Shown one piece after another: positions 42,114 through 49,616 of a DNA stretch of 53,454 nucleotides. Below the pieces are notes generated by a model, which made no database searches, was not told where the DNA came from, and saw only the letters and a program-made list of their open reading frames with translations. The stretch is from Streptomyces rubellomurinus (GTDB lineage Bacteria > Actinomycetota > Actinomycetes > Streptomycetales > Streptomycetaceae). The stretch is from NCBI RefSeq assembly GCF_000961885.1, contig NZ_JZKH01000053.1, positions 1 to 53,454 on the forward strand, written 5' to 3'. The translations under genes and the position numbers were made by a program. Position 1 is the stretch's first letter; the number at the start of each line of letters is the position of its first letter.

Positions 42114-42170
42114 GTGAAGAGTTCGGGGCATCGGATGAAAGCGTCCTGCACCTGCAACGTCCCGTGCTGA
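42114..42170 (+). CDS. possible 18-residue Cys-rich peptide
   Basis: GTG 42114 lies 8 bases after a perfect AGGAG and opens an 18-codon frame reading VKSSGHRMKASCTCNVPC, ending at TGA 42170. Three cysteines in the last seven residues, with Ser and Thr before them, recall ribosomal peptide cores, but no modification enzyme is nearby. The frame overlaps the TGCACCTGCA operator-like element, so chance is a serious alternative. It lies in the 569-base gap 41735-42303 that is otherwise without genes. Confidence 0.2.
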   Translation: MKSSGHRMKASCTCNVPC

Positions 42171-42193
42171 TGCACGTGCACTACAGCTATCAT
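42147..42193 (+). promoter_or_regulatory. promoter and palindromic operator of the DUF397 gene
   Basis: TGCACGTGCA at 42171-42180, with a one-mismatch copy TGCACCTGCA at 42147-42156, precedes a -10-like TATCAT (42188-42193). The perfect palindrome lies in the -35/-10 spacer, a position suited to repression. The same palindrome recurs at 43578, 43666 and 47268. Confidence 0.6.
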
Positions 42194-42303
42194 CACGTCA
42201 AGTGAGGCGTTGTACCGGGCCGGTACGGGGCCGGTCCGATCGTTCGGTGGGTGCCGGGGGTGCCGCGCCGGACGACAACTCCGGATCTCTTCGGGAGATT
42301 TCT

Positions 42304-42576
42304 ATGCACGACTCGCAGGACTCGCAGCACACGCACGGCTCGTGCCGTCCCTTCAACGGGATCGCCGCCACCGACCTCACGGGGGTCGTCTGGCAGAAGA
42401 GCCGGCACAGCAACTCCCAGGGCAACTGCGTCGAGTTCGCGGCCCTGCCGGGCGGCGACGTGGCGATGCGCAACTCGCGCTTCCCGGACGGCCCGGCGCT
42501 CATCTACACCCGGGCCGAGATCGCCGCCCTGCTGCTGGGGGCCAAGGACGGGGAGTTCGACCACCTGGCGGTCTGA
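42304..42576 (+). CDS. DUF397 family protein
   Basis: A 90-residue protein with the DUF397 signature: WQKSRHSNSQGNCVEFA, the short VAMRNSRFPDGPALIYTRAE, and the closing hydrophobic helix AEIAALLLGAKDGEFDHL. DUF397 proteins are small partners of the Xre/DUF5753 regulators (WhiJ and Scr1/Scr2 type) in Streptomyces development and act like toxin or signal modulators. ATG 42304 follows GGGAG. The matching regulator gene lies at 43788. The histidine-rich head (DSQDSQHTHG) is unusual. The gene ends at its own terminator. Confidence 0.9.
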   Translation: MHDSQDSQHTHGSCRPFNGIAATDLTGVVWQKSRHSNSQGNCVEFAALPGGDVAMRNSRFPDGPALIYTRAEIAALLLGAKDGEFDHLAV

Positions 42577-42600
42577 CGGGGGGCCGCTTCGCCATCGGGG

Positions 42601-42631
42601 GGCCGTCGTGGGTGCTGACACCACGACGGCC
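42601..42631 (+). terminator. rho-independent terminator of the DUF397 gene
   Basis: GGCCGTCGTGG pairs with CCACGACGGCC (one bulged G) and is followed by CTTTGTCTTG. It is one of the few hairpins here with a T-rich tail. The stretch 42632-42848 beyond it is G+C-rich and shows no gene. Confidence 0.8.
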
Positions 42632-42848
42632 TTTGTCTTGTCCGGAGCCGGTGCTCCGGCGCCCCCTCGTCCGGGGGCGGGTCCTGCGGGGTCCGGTAAC
42701 ACGGCCGGGGCGTGGGAGGGGCCCGGCCGGTGTGCCGCACCGCCCCGCGCGGGCGCTCCCGCCGGCCGTCCGGGCGCAGGGGCCCGCCGGCTCCCGGGGT
42801 GTGGTCCTCCCGGGGCCTCGCTCGACGCCGTCGGCGCGGCGCCCGGCA

Positions 42849-43370
42849 CTAGGCGGAGCGTCGGTGCCGTCCGCCGGCTTCGGAGCCGACCGCGGGCTCC
42901 GCTTCGAACATCGCCCAGACCACCTTGCCGCTGCCCAGCGGGTGCCAGCCCCAGGAGCGGCTGAACGACTCCACCAGGTGCAGCCCGCGGCCGGACTCCG
43001 CGACGAAGTCGGCCTCCCGGGCCACCGGCCCCAGACAGCTCGGATCGCTGACCGCGCACACCACCTGCGGGGCGCGGTGCACGAGGCTTATTCGGATCGG
43101 CAGCCGGCCCTCCGGGGTCGGCTGTGTGGGAAAGTCGTACTCGCCCTGGGCGCCGCCCGCCGGGTCGGGCCGTGCGCCGATCGCATGCCGGAGCGCGTTG
43201 GTGACCAGCTCCGAGGCGACCAGCGCGACGTCGTCGAACAGCTCGGTCAGGTCCCAGCGCTCGAGCGCGGTGCGGACGAAGTCGCGTGCGGTTCTGACGG
43301 ATTCGAAGCGAGGAGCGAGCGTACAGGTGACCACATGGGGGTCAACCGCCAAAGCCGTACCGGTGCTCAT
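42849..43370 (-). CDS. RsbW-like anti-sigma/ATP-binding protein (GHKL fold)
   Basis: A 173-residue HATPase protein: N box ALVASELVTNALRHA (about 49-63), a weak G1 region CAVSDPS, and the G2 box ESGRGLHLVE (125-134). In Streptomyces such solitary RsbW-like ATPases often sit beside Xre/DUF397 pairs (abaA-like and WhiJ-like loci) and are thought to tune sigma factors or development. The ATG at 43370 follows GGGAGGAGC. It is divergent from the Scr1-type gene, across a control region with TGCACGTGCA palindromes. Confidence 0.88.
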   Translation of the reverse strand: MSTGTALAVDPHVVTCTLAPRFESVRTARDFVRTALERWDLTELFDDVALVASELVTNALRHAIGARPDPAGGAQGEYDFPTQPTPEGRLPIRISLVHRAPQVVCAVSDPSCLGPVAREADFVAESGRGLHLVESFSRSWGWHPLGSGKVVWAMFEAEPAVGSEAGGRHRRSA

Positions 43371-43571
43371 GAAGAGCTCCTCCCATAAGGGGGCGGACAC
43401 GGCTGGACCCGCCGGGGTCATGCCGGTCACCTCCGACTCGCTCGGCCGCACGGCCGCCCCTCGACCAGGCGCGCGCGCACCCGGACACCCGCCTGCGTGG
43501 GGGACGCCGACGGGTGGGTGCACGGAGTCGCGCGTGGGGTCGACGCGGAGCCCGCGGGATTGCCAGGGATG

Positions 43572-43678
43572 TGCAGGTGCACGTGCACCATGGTGGTGTG
43601 CGCTCACTGCAGATGCAAGAGTCGATTCACGTGCAGTCGCACTATTGGCATATGCAAGCGCCGGATGCACGTGCATCC
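43572..43678. promoter_or_regulatory. divergent control region with clustered TGCA palindromes
   Basis: Four TGCA-N2-TGCA elements stand here: TGCAGGTGCA (43572-43581), TGCACGTGCA inside GTGCACGTGCAC (43577-43588), TGCAGATGCA (43608-43617), and the perfect 16-bp palindrome GGATGCACGTGCATCC (43663-43678). They lie between the divergent RsbW-like and Scr1-type genes (gap 43371-43787). A locally encoded regulator, most simply the Scr1-type protein, probably binds them. Confidence 0.65.
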
Positions 43679-43787
43679 TGGTGTGCGGAGTGCAGAACTG
43701 ATAGGAACATCCGTCAGTATCGGCACCGTGAGCGCTCAACTGATGGCAGACTGTGCGCTGTTTGCCCTAGGTGGAGGTTTCGACCGC

Positions 43788-44654
43788 ATGACCACAGTTC
43801 AGCCGGGCGGCGGCTCGATGGTCCGCCGAATCCTCCTCGGCTCGCAGTTGCGCAGGCTGCGCGAGAATCGCGGCATCACCCGCGAGGACGCGGGCTACGC
43901 GATCCGCGCGTCCGAGTCCAAGATCAGCCGGATGGAACTCGGCCGCGTCAGCTTCAAGGAGCGCGACGTCGCCGACCTGCTCAGCCTCTACGGCGTGGAC
44001 GACGGCGGCGAGCGGGAGGCCCTGCTCGGCCTCGTCCGCGAGGCCAACAAGTCCGGCTGGTGGCACAGCTTCAACGACGTGCTGCCGGGCTGGTTCCAGA
44101 CCTACGTCGGTCTGGAGGAGGCCGCCCAGCTGATCCGCACCTACGAGGTGCAGTTCATCCCCGGGCTGCTGCAGTGCGAGGAGTACGCGCGGGCGGTTTT
44201 CGGCCAGAGTCGGCCGGCCCTGTGCGACGACGAGATCGAGCGGCGGGTCAGCCTCCGGATGCGCCGCCAGAAGCTGCTGACCGAGGGCGCCAGCCCGCGG
44301 CTGTGGGCCGTGATCGACGAGGCGGCGCTGCGCCGCCCGGTCGGCGGGCCGAAGGTGATGCGCAGTCAGGTGCAGTACCTGATCGACGTCGCCGAGCAGG
44401 CCAACGTGGTCATCCAGGTCATGCCGTTCCGGTTCGGCGCGCACGCGGGCGAGTCCGGGGCGTTCAGCATCCTGCGCTTCCCCGAACAGGACCTCGCCGA
44501 CGTCGTCTACCTGGAGCAGCTGACCAGCGCGCTCTACCTGGACAAGCGGGACGACGTCGACGCCTACGTCCAGGTGATGGAACGGCTCTGCGTGGACAGC
44601 CTCACGCCGGAGCGGACCATAGACCTGCTCGCCTCGATACTGAAGGAGCGCTGA
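43788..44654 (+). CDS. Xre/DUF5753 (Scr1-type) helix-turn-helix regulator
   Basis: A 288-residue regulator: an Xre helix-turn-helix (LRRLRENRGITREDAGYAIR then SESKISRMELGR, residues about 18-55), followed by the DUF5753 domain (GWWHSFNDVLPGWFQTYVGLE through RTYEVQFIPGLLQCEEYARA and ANVVIQVMPFRFGAHAG). This is the WhiJ/Scr1 antitoxin-like family that pairs with DUF397. The ATG at 43788 follows GGTGGAGG. It is divergent from the RsbW-like gene and 1.2 kb from the DUF397 gene, making a three-part developmental switch. It is followed by two short tandem repeats. Confidence 0.9.
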   Translation: MTTVQPGGGSMVRRILLGSQLRRLRENRGITREDAGYAIRASESKISRMELGRVSFKERDVADLLSLYGVDDGGEREALLGLVREANKSGWWHSFNDVLPGWFQTYVGLEEAAQLIRTYEVQFIPGLLQCEEYARAVFGQSRPALCDDEIERRVSLRMRRQKLLTEGASPRLWAVIDEAALRRPVGGPKVMRSQVQYLIDVAEQANVVIQVMPFRFGAHAGESGAFSILRFPEQDLADVVYLEQLTSALYLDKRDDVDAYVQVMERLCVDSLTPERTIDLLASILKER

Positions 44655-44660
44655 ACCGAA

Positions 44661-44724
44661 GGGCCGTCGAGCCGGAGGGCCGTGGAGCCGGAGGGCCGTG
44701 GAGCCGGAGGGCCGTGGAGCCGGA
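44661..44724. repeat. 16-bp tandem repeat, four copies
   Basis: GGGCCGTGGAGCCGGA is repeated four times (first copy has one change) right after the Scr1-type gene. A 16-base period is out of frame, so it is non-coding. Confidence 0.88.
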
Positions 44725-44767
44725 GGGTCGCCGGACCTCCCTCGCGACACAGTGCCTTCGCGGCACC

Positions 44768-44841
44768 GCCCTTCGCGGCACCGCCCTTCGCGGCACCGCC
44801 CTTCGTGACACCGCCCTTCGCGACAGAGCCTTCGCGGCACC
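44768..44841. repeat. 15-bp tandem repeat, about five copies
   Basis: GCCCTTCGCGGCACC is repeated with a few changes (TTCGTGACA and TTCGCGACAGA variants) between the Scr1-type and TetR genes. A partial copy starts near 44754. Its unit is unrelated to the 16-bp repeat just before it. Confidence 0.85.
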
Positions 44842-44865
44842 GCCCCCGCGGCCGCCCGACCGCCG

Positions 44866-45504
44866 TCAACCGCGGGCCGGCGGCCGTTCGCGTTCCGGCG
44901 GCAGCGGCTGCGGCGGGCGGCCCAGCTCCCAGGGCAGGTCGTAGCGGCCGAACAGGTCGGCCCGGATCGGCGCGAGCGACAGCTCGGCGCCCGGCAGCAG
45001 CACCCCGATGCAGCCGCCCATCAGCGCGCTGCGCAGCACCGCGTGCGCGGCGGCCGGGTCCGGTGCGCCCCAGTCGTGCAGCAGGTCCTGCAGGATCGCG
45101 CTGAGCCGCTGCTGCTCCGGGTCCTGGACGAAGGCCCCGGTGTCCGGGTCGAGGATCAGCGCCAGGTGCGAGCGCATCACCCGGGGGTGGTCCAGGGCCA
45201 GGGCGAGGACGGCGTCGATCGCGGTGGCGAGCCGGGCCTGCGGGGAGGCGTCCGGCGCCAGGTCGGCGAGCGCGCCGGTGAGCGCCTGGTGCATCAGCCG
45301 GTGCGTGGCGGCCTGCATCAGGAGCCGTTTGCCGTCGAAGTAGTAGGAGAGCAACCCCCGTGCGAGCCCGGCGCGTTCGGCGATGTCGGTGAGCGTGGTG
45401 CCCGCGTAACCGCGCTGGTCAACGAGTTCGACGGTGGCCCGCATGATGCGTCGGCGGGAGCGCTGCCGCATCTCCTCATTGACCGAATCCCCGCGAGGTG
45501 CCAT
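44866..45504 (-). CDS. TetR family transcriptional regulator
   Basis: A 212-residue TetR protein. DNA-binding helices: SRRRIMRATVELVDQRGY then TLTDIAERAGLARGLLSYYF, followed by a C-terminal sensor domain (MMQAATHRLM-type helices, DHPRVMRSHLALILD). The tail is Pro/Arg/Glu-rich. ATG 45504 is the start. The promoter contains two palindromes (next entry). It might also control the MFS gene upstream on the same strand, which ends 198 bases away. Confidence 0.9.
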   Translation of the reverse strand: MAPRGDSVNEEMRQRSRRRIMRATVELVDQRGYAGTTLTDIAERAGLARGLLSYYFDGKRLLMQAATHRLMHQALTGALADLAPDASPQARLATAIDAVLALALDHPRVMRSHLALILDPDTGAFVQDPEQQRLSAILQDLLHDWGAPDPAAAHAVLRSALMGGCIGVLLPGAELSLAPIRADLFGRYDLPWELGRPPQPLPPERERPPARG

Positions 45505-45515
45505 CGTGACTGCTC

Positions 45516-45544
45516 CGAACGTTCGTTGGCTCCGAGCCAATATA
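45516..45544 (-). promoter_or_regulatory. palindromic operator overlapping the TetR gene promoter
   Basis: TTGGCTC-C-GAGCCAA (45526-45540, perfect 15-bp palindrome) adjoins a minus-strand -10-like TATATT (45539-45544). CGAACGTTCG (45516-45525, perfect) lies next to it. This is a typical position for TetR autorepression. Confidence 0.65.
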
Positions 45545-45616
45545 CTGGCCGAGCCGGCAGCCGCACCGTGGACCGCGCCCTCTCGGGGCGCCGCGCGGTC
45601 GGCCGCCACGAAGACG

Positions 45617-45653
45617 GCCGGCTCCACCAACACGGGGGTTTGGTGGAGCCGGC
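45617..45653 (-). terminator. terminator of the MFS exporter gene
   Basis: A perfect 14-bp stem (45617-45630 with 45640-45653) with a 9-base loop, 49 bases past the MFS stop on the minus strand. Confidence 0.8.
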
Positions 45654-45701
45654 GCCATTCGCCCGGAGGCCGGGGGTCGGTTCCCGGGCACAGGCCGTGA
45701 C

Positions 45702-47252
45702 TCAGCTCCTGGTCAGGACCGCGTCCCGGACGTGCTCCGGGGCCGGGGCGGTTCGGACCTCGTCGGCGGACGGCCGGTCGGAGCCGGCCGGCGGGGCGTC
45801 GAGCACCGGCACGGCGGCGGACCCGCGGCGACGGTCCAGCAGGGCGCCGGTCGCGGCGATCAGCAGGCCGACCAGCGAGACCGCCGTGACGAACAGCAAC
45901 GCCGGGCGGTAGCCGTCCAGTTGGGCCTGCGGGCTGTCGCCGCCCGCGCTGCCGGCGGTGATCATCGCGGTCGCGCCGGCCAGTACGACGGCGGTGCCGA
46001 CCTGGATCGCGGTGTTGACCAGTCCGGAGGCGAGACCCTGCTCCTCGTCGGCGACGCCGGAGGTGGCGGCGATGTTCACCGAGGGGAAGGCCAGCATGAA
46101 GCCGATGCCGAGCAGCGCCATCGAGGGCAGCACCAGCACCGGGTAGGAGCTGTGCTCGTCCAGCCGCAGGAAGAGCGCGAAGGCGGCGGTCAGCGAGAGC
46201 AGGCCGAGGGGCAGCAGCCGTCCGGTGCCGAAGCGGTCCACCACCTTGCCCATGAACGGGGCGGAGAGCGCGATCATCGCACCGGCGGGGAGCAGCCCGA
46301 GCGCCATCTTCAGGGCGGACCAGCCGAGCAGGTGCTGCAGGAAGAGCGTCACGACGAACTGGAACCCGCCGTACGCGCCGGCCATCGCGAAGGCGACGAG
46401 GTTGGCCCGGGCGACCGAGCCGTTGCGGAAGATGCCGAGCCGGACGAGCGGGTGCGCGGCGCGGCTCTCGATGGCCAGGAAGGCCGCGGCCAGGACGGCG
46501 ACCACACCGAGCGAGCCGAGCGTGCGCGGGCTCAGCCAGCCGGCGCCCTGCGCCTCGGTCACGGTGAACACCAGCAGCAGCACGGTGGCGGTGCCGGTGA
46601 TCGCACCGAGCACGTCGTAGCCGCCCTGGGCGCGCTCCTCGACGGGTCGGGGGAGCAGGCGGACGGCGACCAGCAGGGCCAGCAGCGCGACCGGGACGGG
46701 CATCAGGAAGGTCCAGCGCCAGCCGACCGAGGTGAGCAGGCCGCTGAGCACCAGGCCGAGCGAGAAGCCGCTGGCGCCGCAGGTGGTGTAGATGGACAGC
46801 GCGCGGTTGCGGGCGGGGCCCTCGGCGAAGGTCGTGGTGATGATCGACAGGCCGGCCGGGGCGGTGAACGCGGCGCTGACGCCCTTGAGGAAGCGGGCGC
46901 CGATCAGCAGGGCGCCGTCGTCGACCAGGCCGCCGACCAGCGAGGCGGCGGCGAAGACGCCGAGGGCGACGAGGAAGACGCGGCGGCGGCCGAGCAGGTC
47001 GGCCGCGCGGCCGCCGAGCAGGAGCAGGCCGCCGTAGCCGAGCACGTAGCCGGAGACCACCCACTGGAGGGTGGAGGTGGACAGGTGCAGTTCGGAGCCG
47101 ATGGAGGGCAGGGCGACACCGACCATGGAGACGTCCAGGGCGTCCAGGAACATGGCGGCGCAGAGCACGATCAGGGTGCCCCAGAGGCGGGGAGTCCAGT
47201 TCAGCCCGCTGGTTGACGATGCGTCGGATGACGTGGCGGTCGCGGTGGTCAT
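45702..47252 (-). CDS. DHA2-type MFS multidrug exporter
   Basis: A 516-residue major facilitator with about 14 helices. Motif A-like GGRAADLLGRRRVFLVALG lies between helices 2 and 3. LDALDVSMVGVALPSIGSEL (helix 1) and VSGYVLGYGGLLLLGG are typical of the EmrB/QacA drug:H+ antiporter family. ATG 47252 is divergent from a MarR gene, the usual layout of a MarR-repressed exporter. The substrate is unknown; toxic lipophilic compounds or an own antibiotic are likely. The disordered C-terminal tail (about 40 residues) is Pro/Ala-rich. Confidence 0.92.
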   Translation of the reverse strand: MTTATATSSDASSTSGLNWTPRLWGTLIVLCAAMFLDALDVSMVGVALPSIGSELHLSTSTLQWVVSGYVLGYGGLLLLGGRAADLLGRRRVFLVALGVFAAASLVGGLVDDGALLIGARFLKGVSAAFTAPAGLSIITTTFAEGPARNRALSIYTTCGASGFSLGLVLSGLLTSVGWRWTFLMPVPVALLALLVAVRLLPRPVEERAQGGYDVLGAITGTATVLLLVFTVTEAQGAGWLSPRTLGSLGVVAVLAAAFLAIESRAAHPLVRLGIFRNGSVARANLVAFAMAGAYGGFQFVVTLFLQHLLGWSALKMALGLLPAGAMIALSAPFMGKVVDRFGTGRLLPLGLLSLTAAFALFLRLDEHSSYPVLVLPSMALLGIGFMLAFPSVNIAATSGVADEEQGLASGLVNTAIQVGTAVVLAGATAMITAGSAGGDSPQAQLDGYRPALLFVTAVSLVGLLIAATGALLDRRRGSAAVPVLDAPPAGSDRPSADEVRTAPAPEHVRDAVLTRS

Positions 47253-47266
47253 GGGGAGGACACTAC

Positions 47267-47333
47267 ATGCACGTGCATTCAATGCAAATGAATTAGATGT
47301 GAACGCATTAGGTTCACGTGCATCTGCTAGGGT
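47267..47333. promoter_or_regulatory. divergent promoter/operator of the MFS-MarR pair
   Basis: The 87-base gap is A/T-rich. It holds ATGCACGTGCAT (47267-47278, perfect 12-bp palindrome), ATTCA-N7-TGAAT (47277-47293) and TTCACGTGCAT near 47313. A -10-like TAGGGT (47328-47333) is 6 bases before the MarR GTG, so that message would be leaderless. MarR probably binds here to repress both genes. Confidence 0.65.
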
Positions 47334-47339
47334 GGCGCC

Positions 47340-47792
47340 GTGGCTGAACTCGACTCCCCGGCCCAGGCCGACCTCGTCGCGCAGTGGCGCGAGCTGCTGG
47401 CCCTCCGCGCTACCACCGCCTGCGCGCTCGACCGCGAGCTCGGTGAGCGGCACGGACTCGGCATGAGCGAGTTCGAGGTGCTGGAACACCTGGTGGAGGG
47501 CTGCGTCTCGGAGGGCCGGCCGGCCTTGCGGGTGAGCGACCTCGCCCCCACCGTCCACCTGAGCCAGAGTGCCCTCTCCCGGCTGATCGCCCGGCTGGAG
47601 AAGGCCGGACTGGTCACCCGCTCCATGTGCGAGCTCGACCGGCGGGGCGTCGTGATCGCCCTGACCGAGGCCGGGCGCGAGCGGTACGAGCAGGCCAGGC
47701 CGCTGCACCGTGACGTCCTCGGGCGTCACCTCGGCGGTTCGGAGGGCGCGGTCGGCTCGGCCGGTCCGGTCGGCGGGGCCTGCACGGGCTGA
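47340..47792 (+). CDS. MarR family regulator of the divergent exporter
   Basis: A 150-residue MarR protein with the winged helix VSDLAPTVHLSQSALSRLIARLEKAGLV and wing SMCELDRRGVVIAL. The N-terminal helix (ADLVAQWRELLALRATTACALDREL) serves dimerisation. The C-terminal dimer helix is short and ends in a Gly/Ser-rich tail, which is atypical. GTG 47340 lies 6 bases after a TAGGGT box, so translation probably starts at the 5' end of the RNA. Ligand unknown; likely the exporter's substrate. Confidence 0.88.
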   Translation: MAELDSPAQADLVAQWRELLALRATTACALDRELGERHGLGMSEFEVLEHLVEGCVSEGRPALRVSDLAPTVHLSQSALSRLIARLEKAGLVTRSMCELDRRGVVIALTEAGRERYEQARPLHRDVLGRHLGGSEGAVGSAGPVGGACTG

Positions 47793-47842
47793 CCTGTCGT
47801 CAGCATCCCTCTCGCGTCGGCCGGTTGGCGCCGTGCGCCGGC

Positions 47843-48790
47843 TCAGTGCAGCGAGTTGAGCCCCGGCGCGAAGGCCAGCAGGACGACCGCCGCCGGTGCG
47901 GCGAGGGCGAGGGCGGTCAGCCGCAGCCGGTGCGCCACGGTCAGCCGCGGCCGGCCCGCGAGCAGCCGGTCCACCCGCTTCGGGGACTGCGCCAGGCCGG
48001 GCGGGCAGGCGCCGAACACCCCGCGGTCCAGGTTGAGTTCGGCCAGCGCGAGGGCGGTGGTGTGCCGGCCGTGGCGGCGCGCGGCGCGGTCGTCGGCCGC
48101 CAGCTCGACCAGTTCCTCCACCTGGCCCAGGAAGGCGCGGAACACGCCGATCCCCGGGAAGCCCGAGGCGAGCGCCTGCGCGAACTGCTTCAACCAGTGG
48201 TGCCGCGCCCGGACGTGCCCGCGCTCGTGGCTCAGCACGGCGGCCAACTCCCGGTCGGTCAGCTGCTGGAGGGCGCCGGTGGTGACCACCAGCCGGGAGT
48301 CCGGGCCCGGCAGCGACCACGCCTCGGGCCGGACGTTCTCCAGCACCACCAGGCGTTCCCTGCGGCTCCGGGCGGTCGCGATCGACTCCGGCAACTCCGG
48401 TGCCCAGCTGGACAGTTCCGCGTGCCTGCGGTCGCGCAGCGCCTTCGCCGCACGGATCTCGCGGGTGAGCGCGAACACCGTCCGCACCCCGCCGGCCGCC
48501 AGCACCGCGGCACACAGCCGGCCCCAGCCCTCGGCGTTCTGCAGACCGTACGCGGCCTCCACGCCGTGCGGGGCGCCGGTGAACACCAGGGCGCGCAGCT
48601 CGGGCAGGGCGGCCGAGGCGGCCAGGACCAGGGCCAGTGCGCAGCACAGCAGCACCGCCACCACGAGGCACTGCCACACCAGCAGCGCCAGCACCGGTTC
48701 GCGCTCCGCCCAGCGGGCCCGGGCCAGCAGCCGGGGCGCGACGGTCGAGAGCAGCAGTCCGAGCAGCAGCAGGCCGATCAGGGCAGTCAT
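47843..48790 (-). CDS. M56 family membrane zinc metallopeptidase (BlaR1/MecR1-like)
   Basis: A 315-residue membrane protease with three or four hydrophobic helices, the zinc motif H188-E-R-G-H192 (LSHERGHVRARHHW), and the later ELAADDRAARRHG glutamate/aspartate region. In BlaR1/MecR1 this domain cleaves the BlaI-type repressor. No penicillin-sensor domain is present, and no BlaI/MecI gene adjoins it here, unlike the usual actinobacterial pair. ATG 48790 is chosen over an upstream start at 48841. It lies 190 bases from a DUF5134 gene, which often accompanies actinobacterial M56 genes. Confidence 0.88.
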   Translation of the reverse strand: MTALIGLLLLGLLLSTVAPRLLARARWAEREPVLALLVWQCLVVAVLLCCALALVLAASAALPELRALVFTGAPHGVEAAYGLQNAEGWGRLCAAVLAAGGVRTVFALTREIRAAKALRDRRHAELSSWAPELPESIATARSRRERLVVLENVRPEAWSLPGPDSRLVVTTGALQQLTDRELAAVLSHERGHVRARHHWLKQFAQALASGFPGIGVFRAFLGQVEELVELAADDRAARRHGRHTTALALAELNLDRGVFGACPPGLAQSPKRVDRLLAGRPRLTVAHRLRLTALALAAPAAVVLLAFAPGLNSLH

Positions 48791-48980
48791 CGCAGGGGCT
48801 CCCCGAGTACGCACGGAACGCGACAACGCGCTCCCCGTCAACCTATGCGCTGCCGACGCCCGGTGGAACGGCTTTCAACCGGCCAGTGACCAACGCCACG
48901 CGCTGGAGCGGGGATTGTGCGGGCGACGCCGTCCGGGCGGCGCGGGCCGGGCCGGGGGCGGTCCGGAGCCGGTCCGGTCC

Positions 48981-49616
48981 TCACATGGTCAGGAGCATGG
49001 CGAACATGCCGATCCCCATGGTGAGCCGGCAGGCCTGCGGCAGGCCGGCGGTGCCGAGCGCGAGGGTGCCGGCGGGCGTGCGCAGCAGCCGGGAGCCTAC
49101 CCACAGCGTGTACCCGCCGAAGTAGAGGAGCAGGGCGCCGGTGAGCAGCGGCGCGCCGAGGGCGGCGGCGTGGTGGTGGTGCCCGGCGGACGGCGCGGTC
49201 ATGGCGAGCGCCGTGTACGTCATGGCCAGTGCGCCGACCGCGTGGTGCAGCCGGTGCGCCCGCCCGGCCGGGGCGTGCACGGCGGCGAGCAGGAAGGCGG
49301 CCGCGGGCACGCCGAACAGCCAGGCCCAGACGGCGGCCGGGACGGCGGCGCCGGCGACGGCCATCGCGGCCATGCCGAGGCCCATCAGCGCGTCGGCCGC
49401 GTCGGACTCCCGCGCGAGCAGTCCGGCGGCGGCGCCGGAACCGGGCGTGGCCGCACCGGGTGCGGCGCAGGCGCGGGCGGTGCGCGGGGGCGCGGCGGCA
49501 GCGGTGCAGGAAGGGGAGGTGGCACCGGAGGTGTGCCGGAGCCGGGCGAGGCAGTAGGCGCCCGAGGTGGCGGTGAGGAGGGCGAGGAGCCAGTTGACCA
49601 GGGTGGGTTCGTGCAA
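48981..49616 (-). CDS. DUF5134 membrane protein
   Basis: A 211-residue protein with six hydrophobic helices and histidines at the helix edges (RAHRLHHAVGALAMTYTALAM, SAGHHHHAAAL). The order MHEPTLVNWLLALLTATSGAYCLARL, then DAADALMGLGMAAMAV, is the DUF5134 pattern seen in actinobacteria, sometimes near copper or M56 genes. The histidine and methionine-rich helices suggest metal or haem binding, which is inference. It starts at TTG 49616, seven bases after GGGAGG; no ATG or GTG fits better. Confidence 0.82.
   Translation of the reverse strand: MHEPTLVNWLLALLTATSGAYCLARLRHTSGATSPSCTAAAAPPRTARACAAPGAATPGSGAAAGLLARESDAADALMGLGMAAMAVAGAAVPAAVWAWLFGVPAAAFLLAAVHAPAGRAHRLHHAVGALAMTYTALAMTAPSAGHHHHAAALGAPLLTGALLLYFGGYTLWVGSRLLRTPAGTLALGTAGLPQACRLTMGIGMFAMLLTM

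Noticed and set aside
42849..43739. Longer version of the RsbW-like protein starting at 43739
   Set aside because: The extension crosses the divergent promoter and the TGCACGTGCA cluster; ATG 43370 has GGGAGGAGC at good spacing.
45702..48677. 991-codon minus-strand frame fusing the MFS exporter to upstream sequence
   Set aside because: Upstream of 47252 the frame runs antisense to the MarR gene and out of frame in the M56 gene; the exporter starts at ATG 47252 with a normal first helix.
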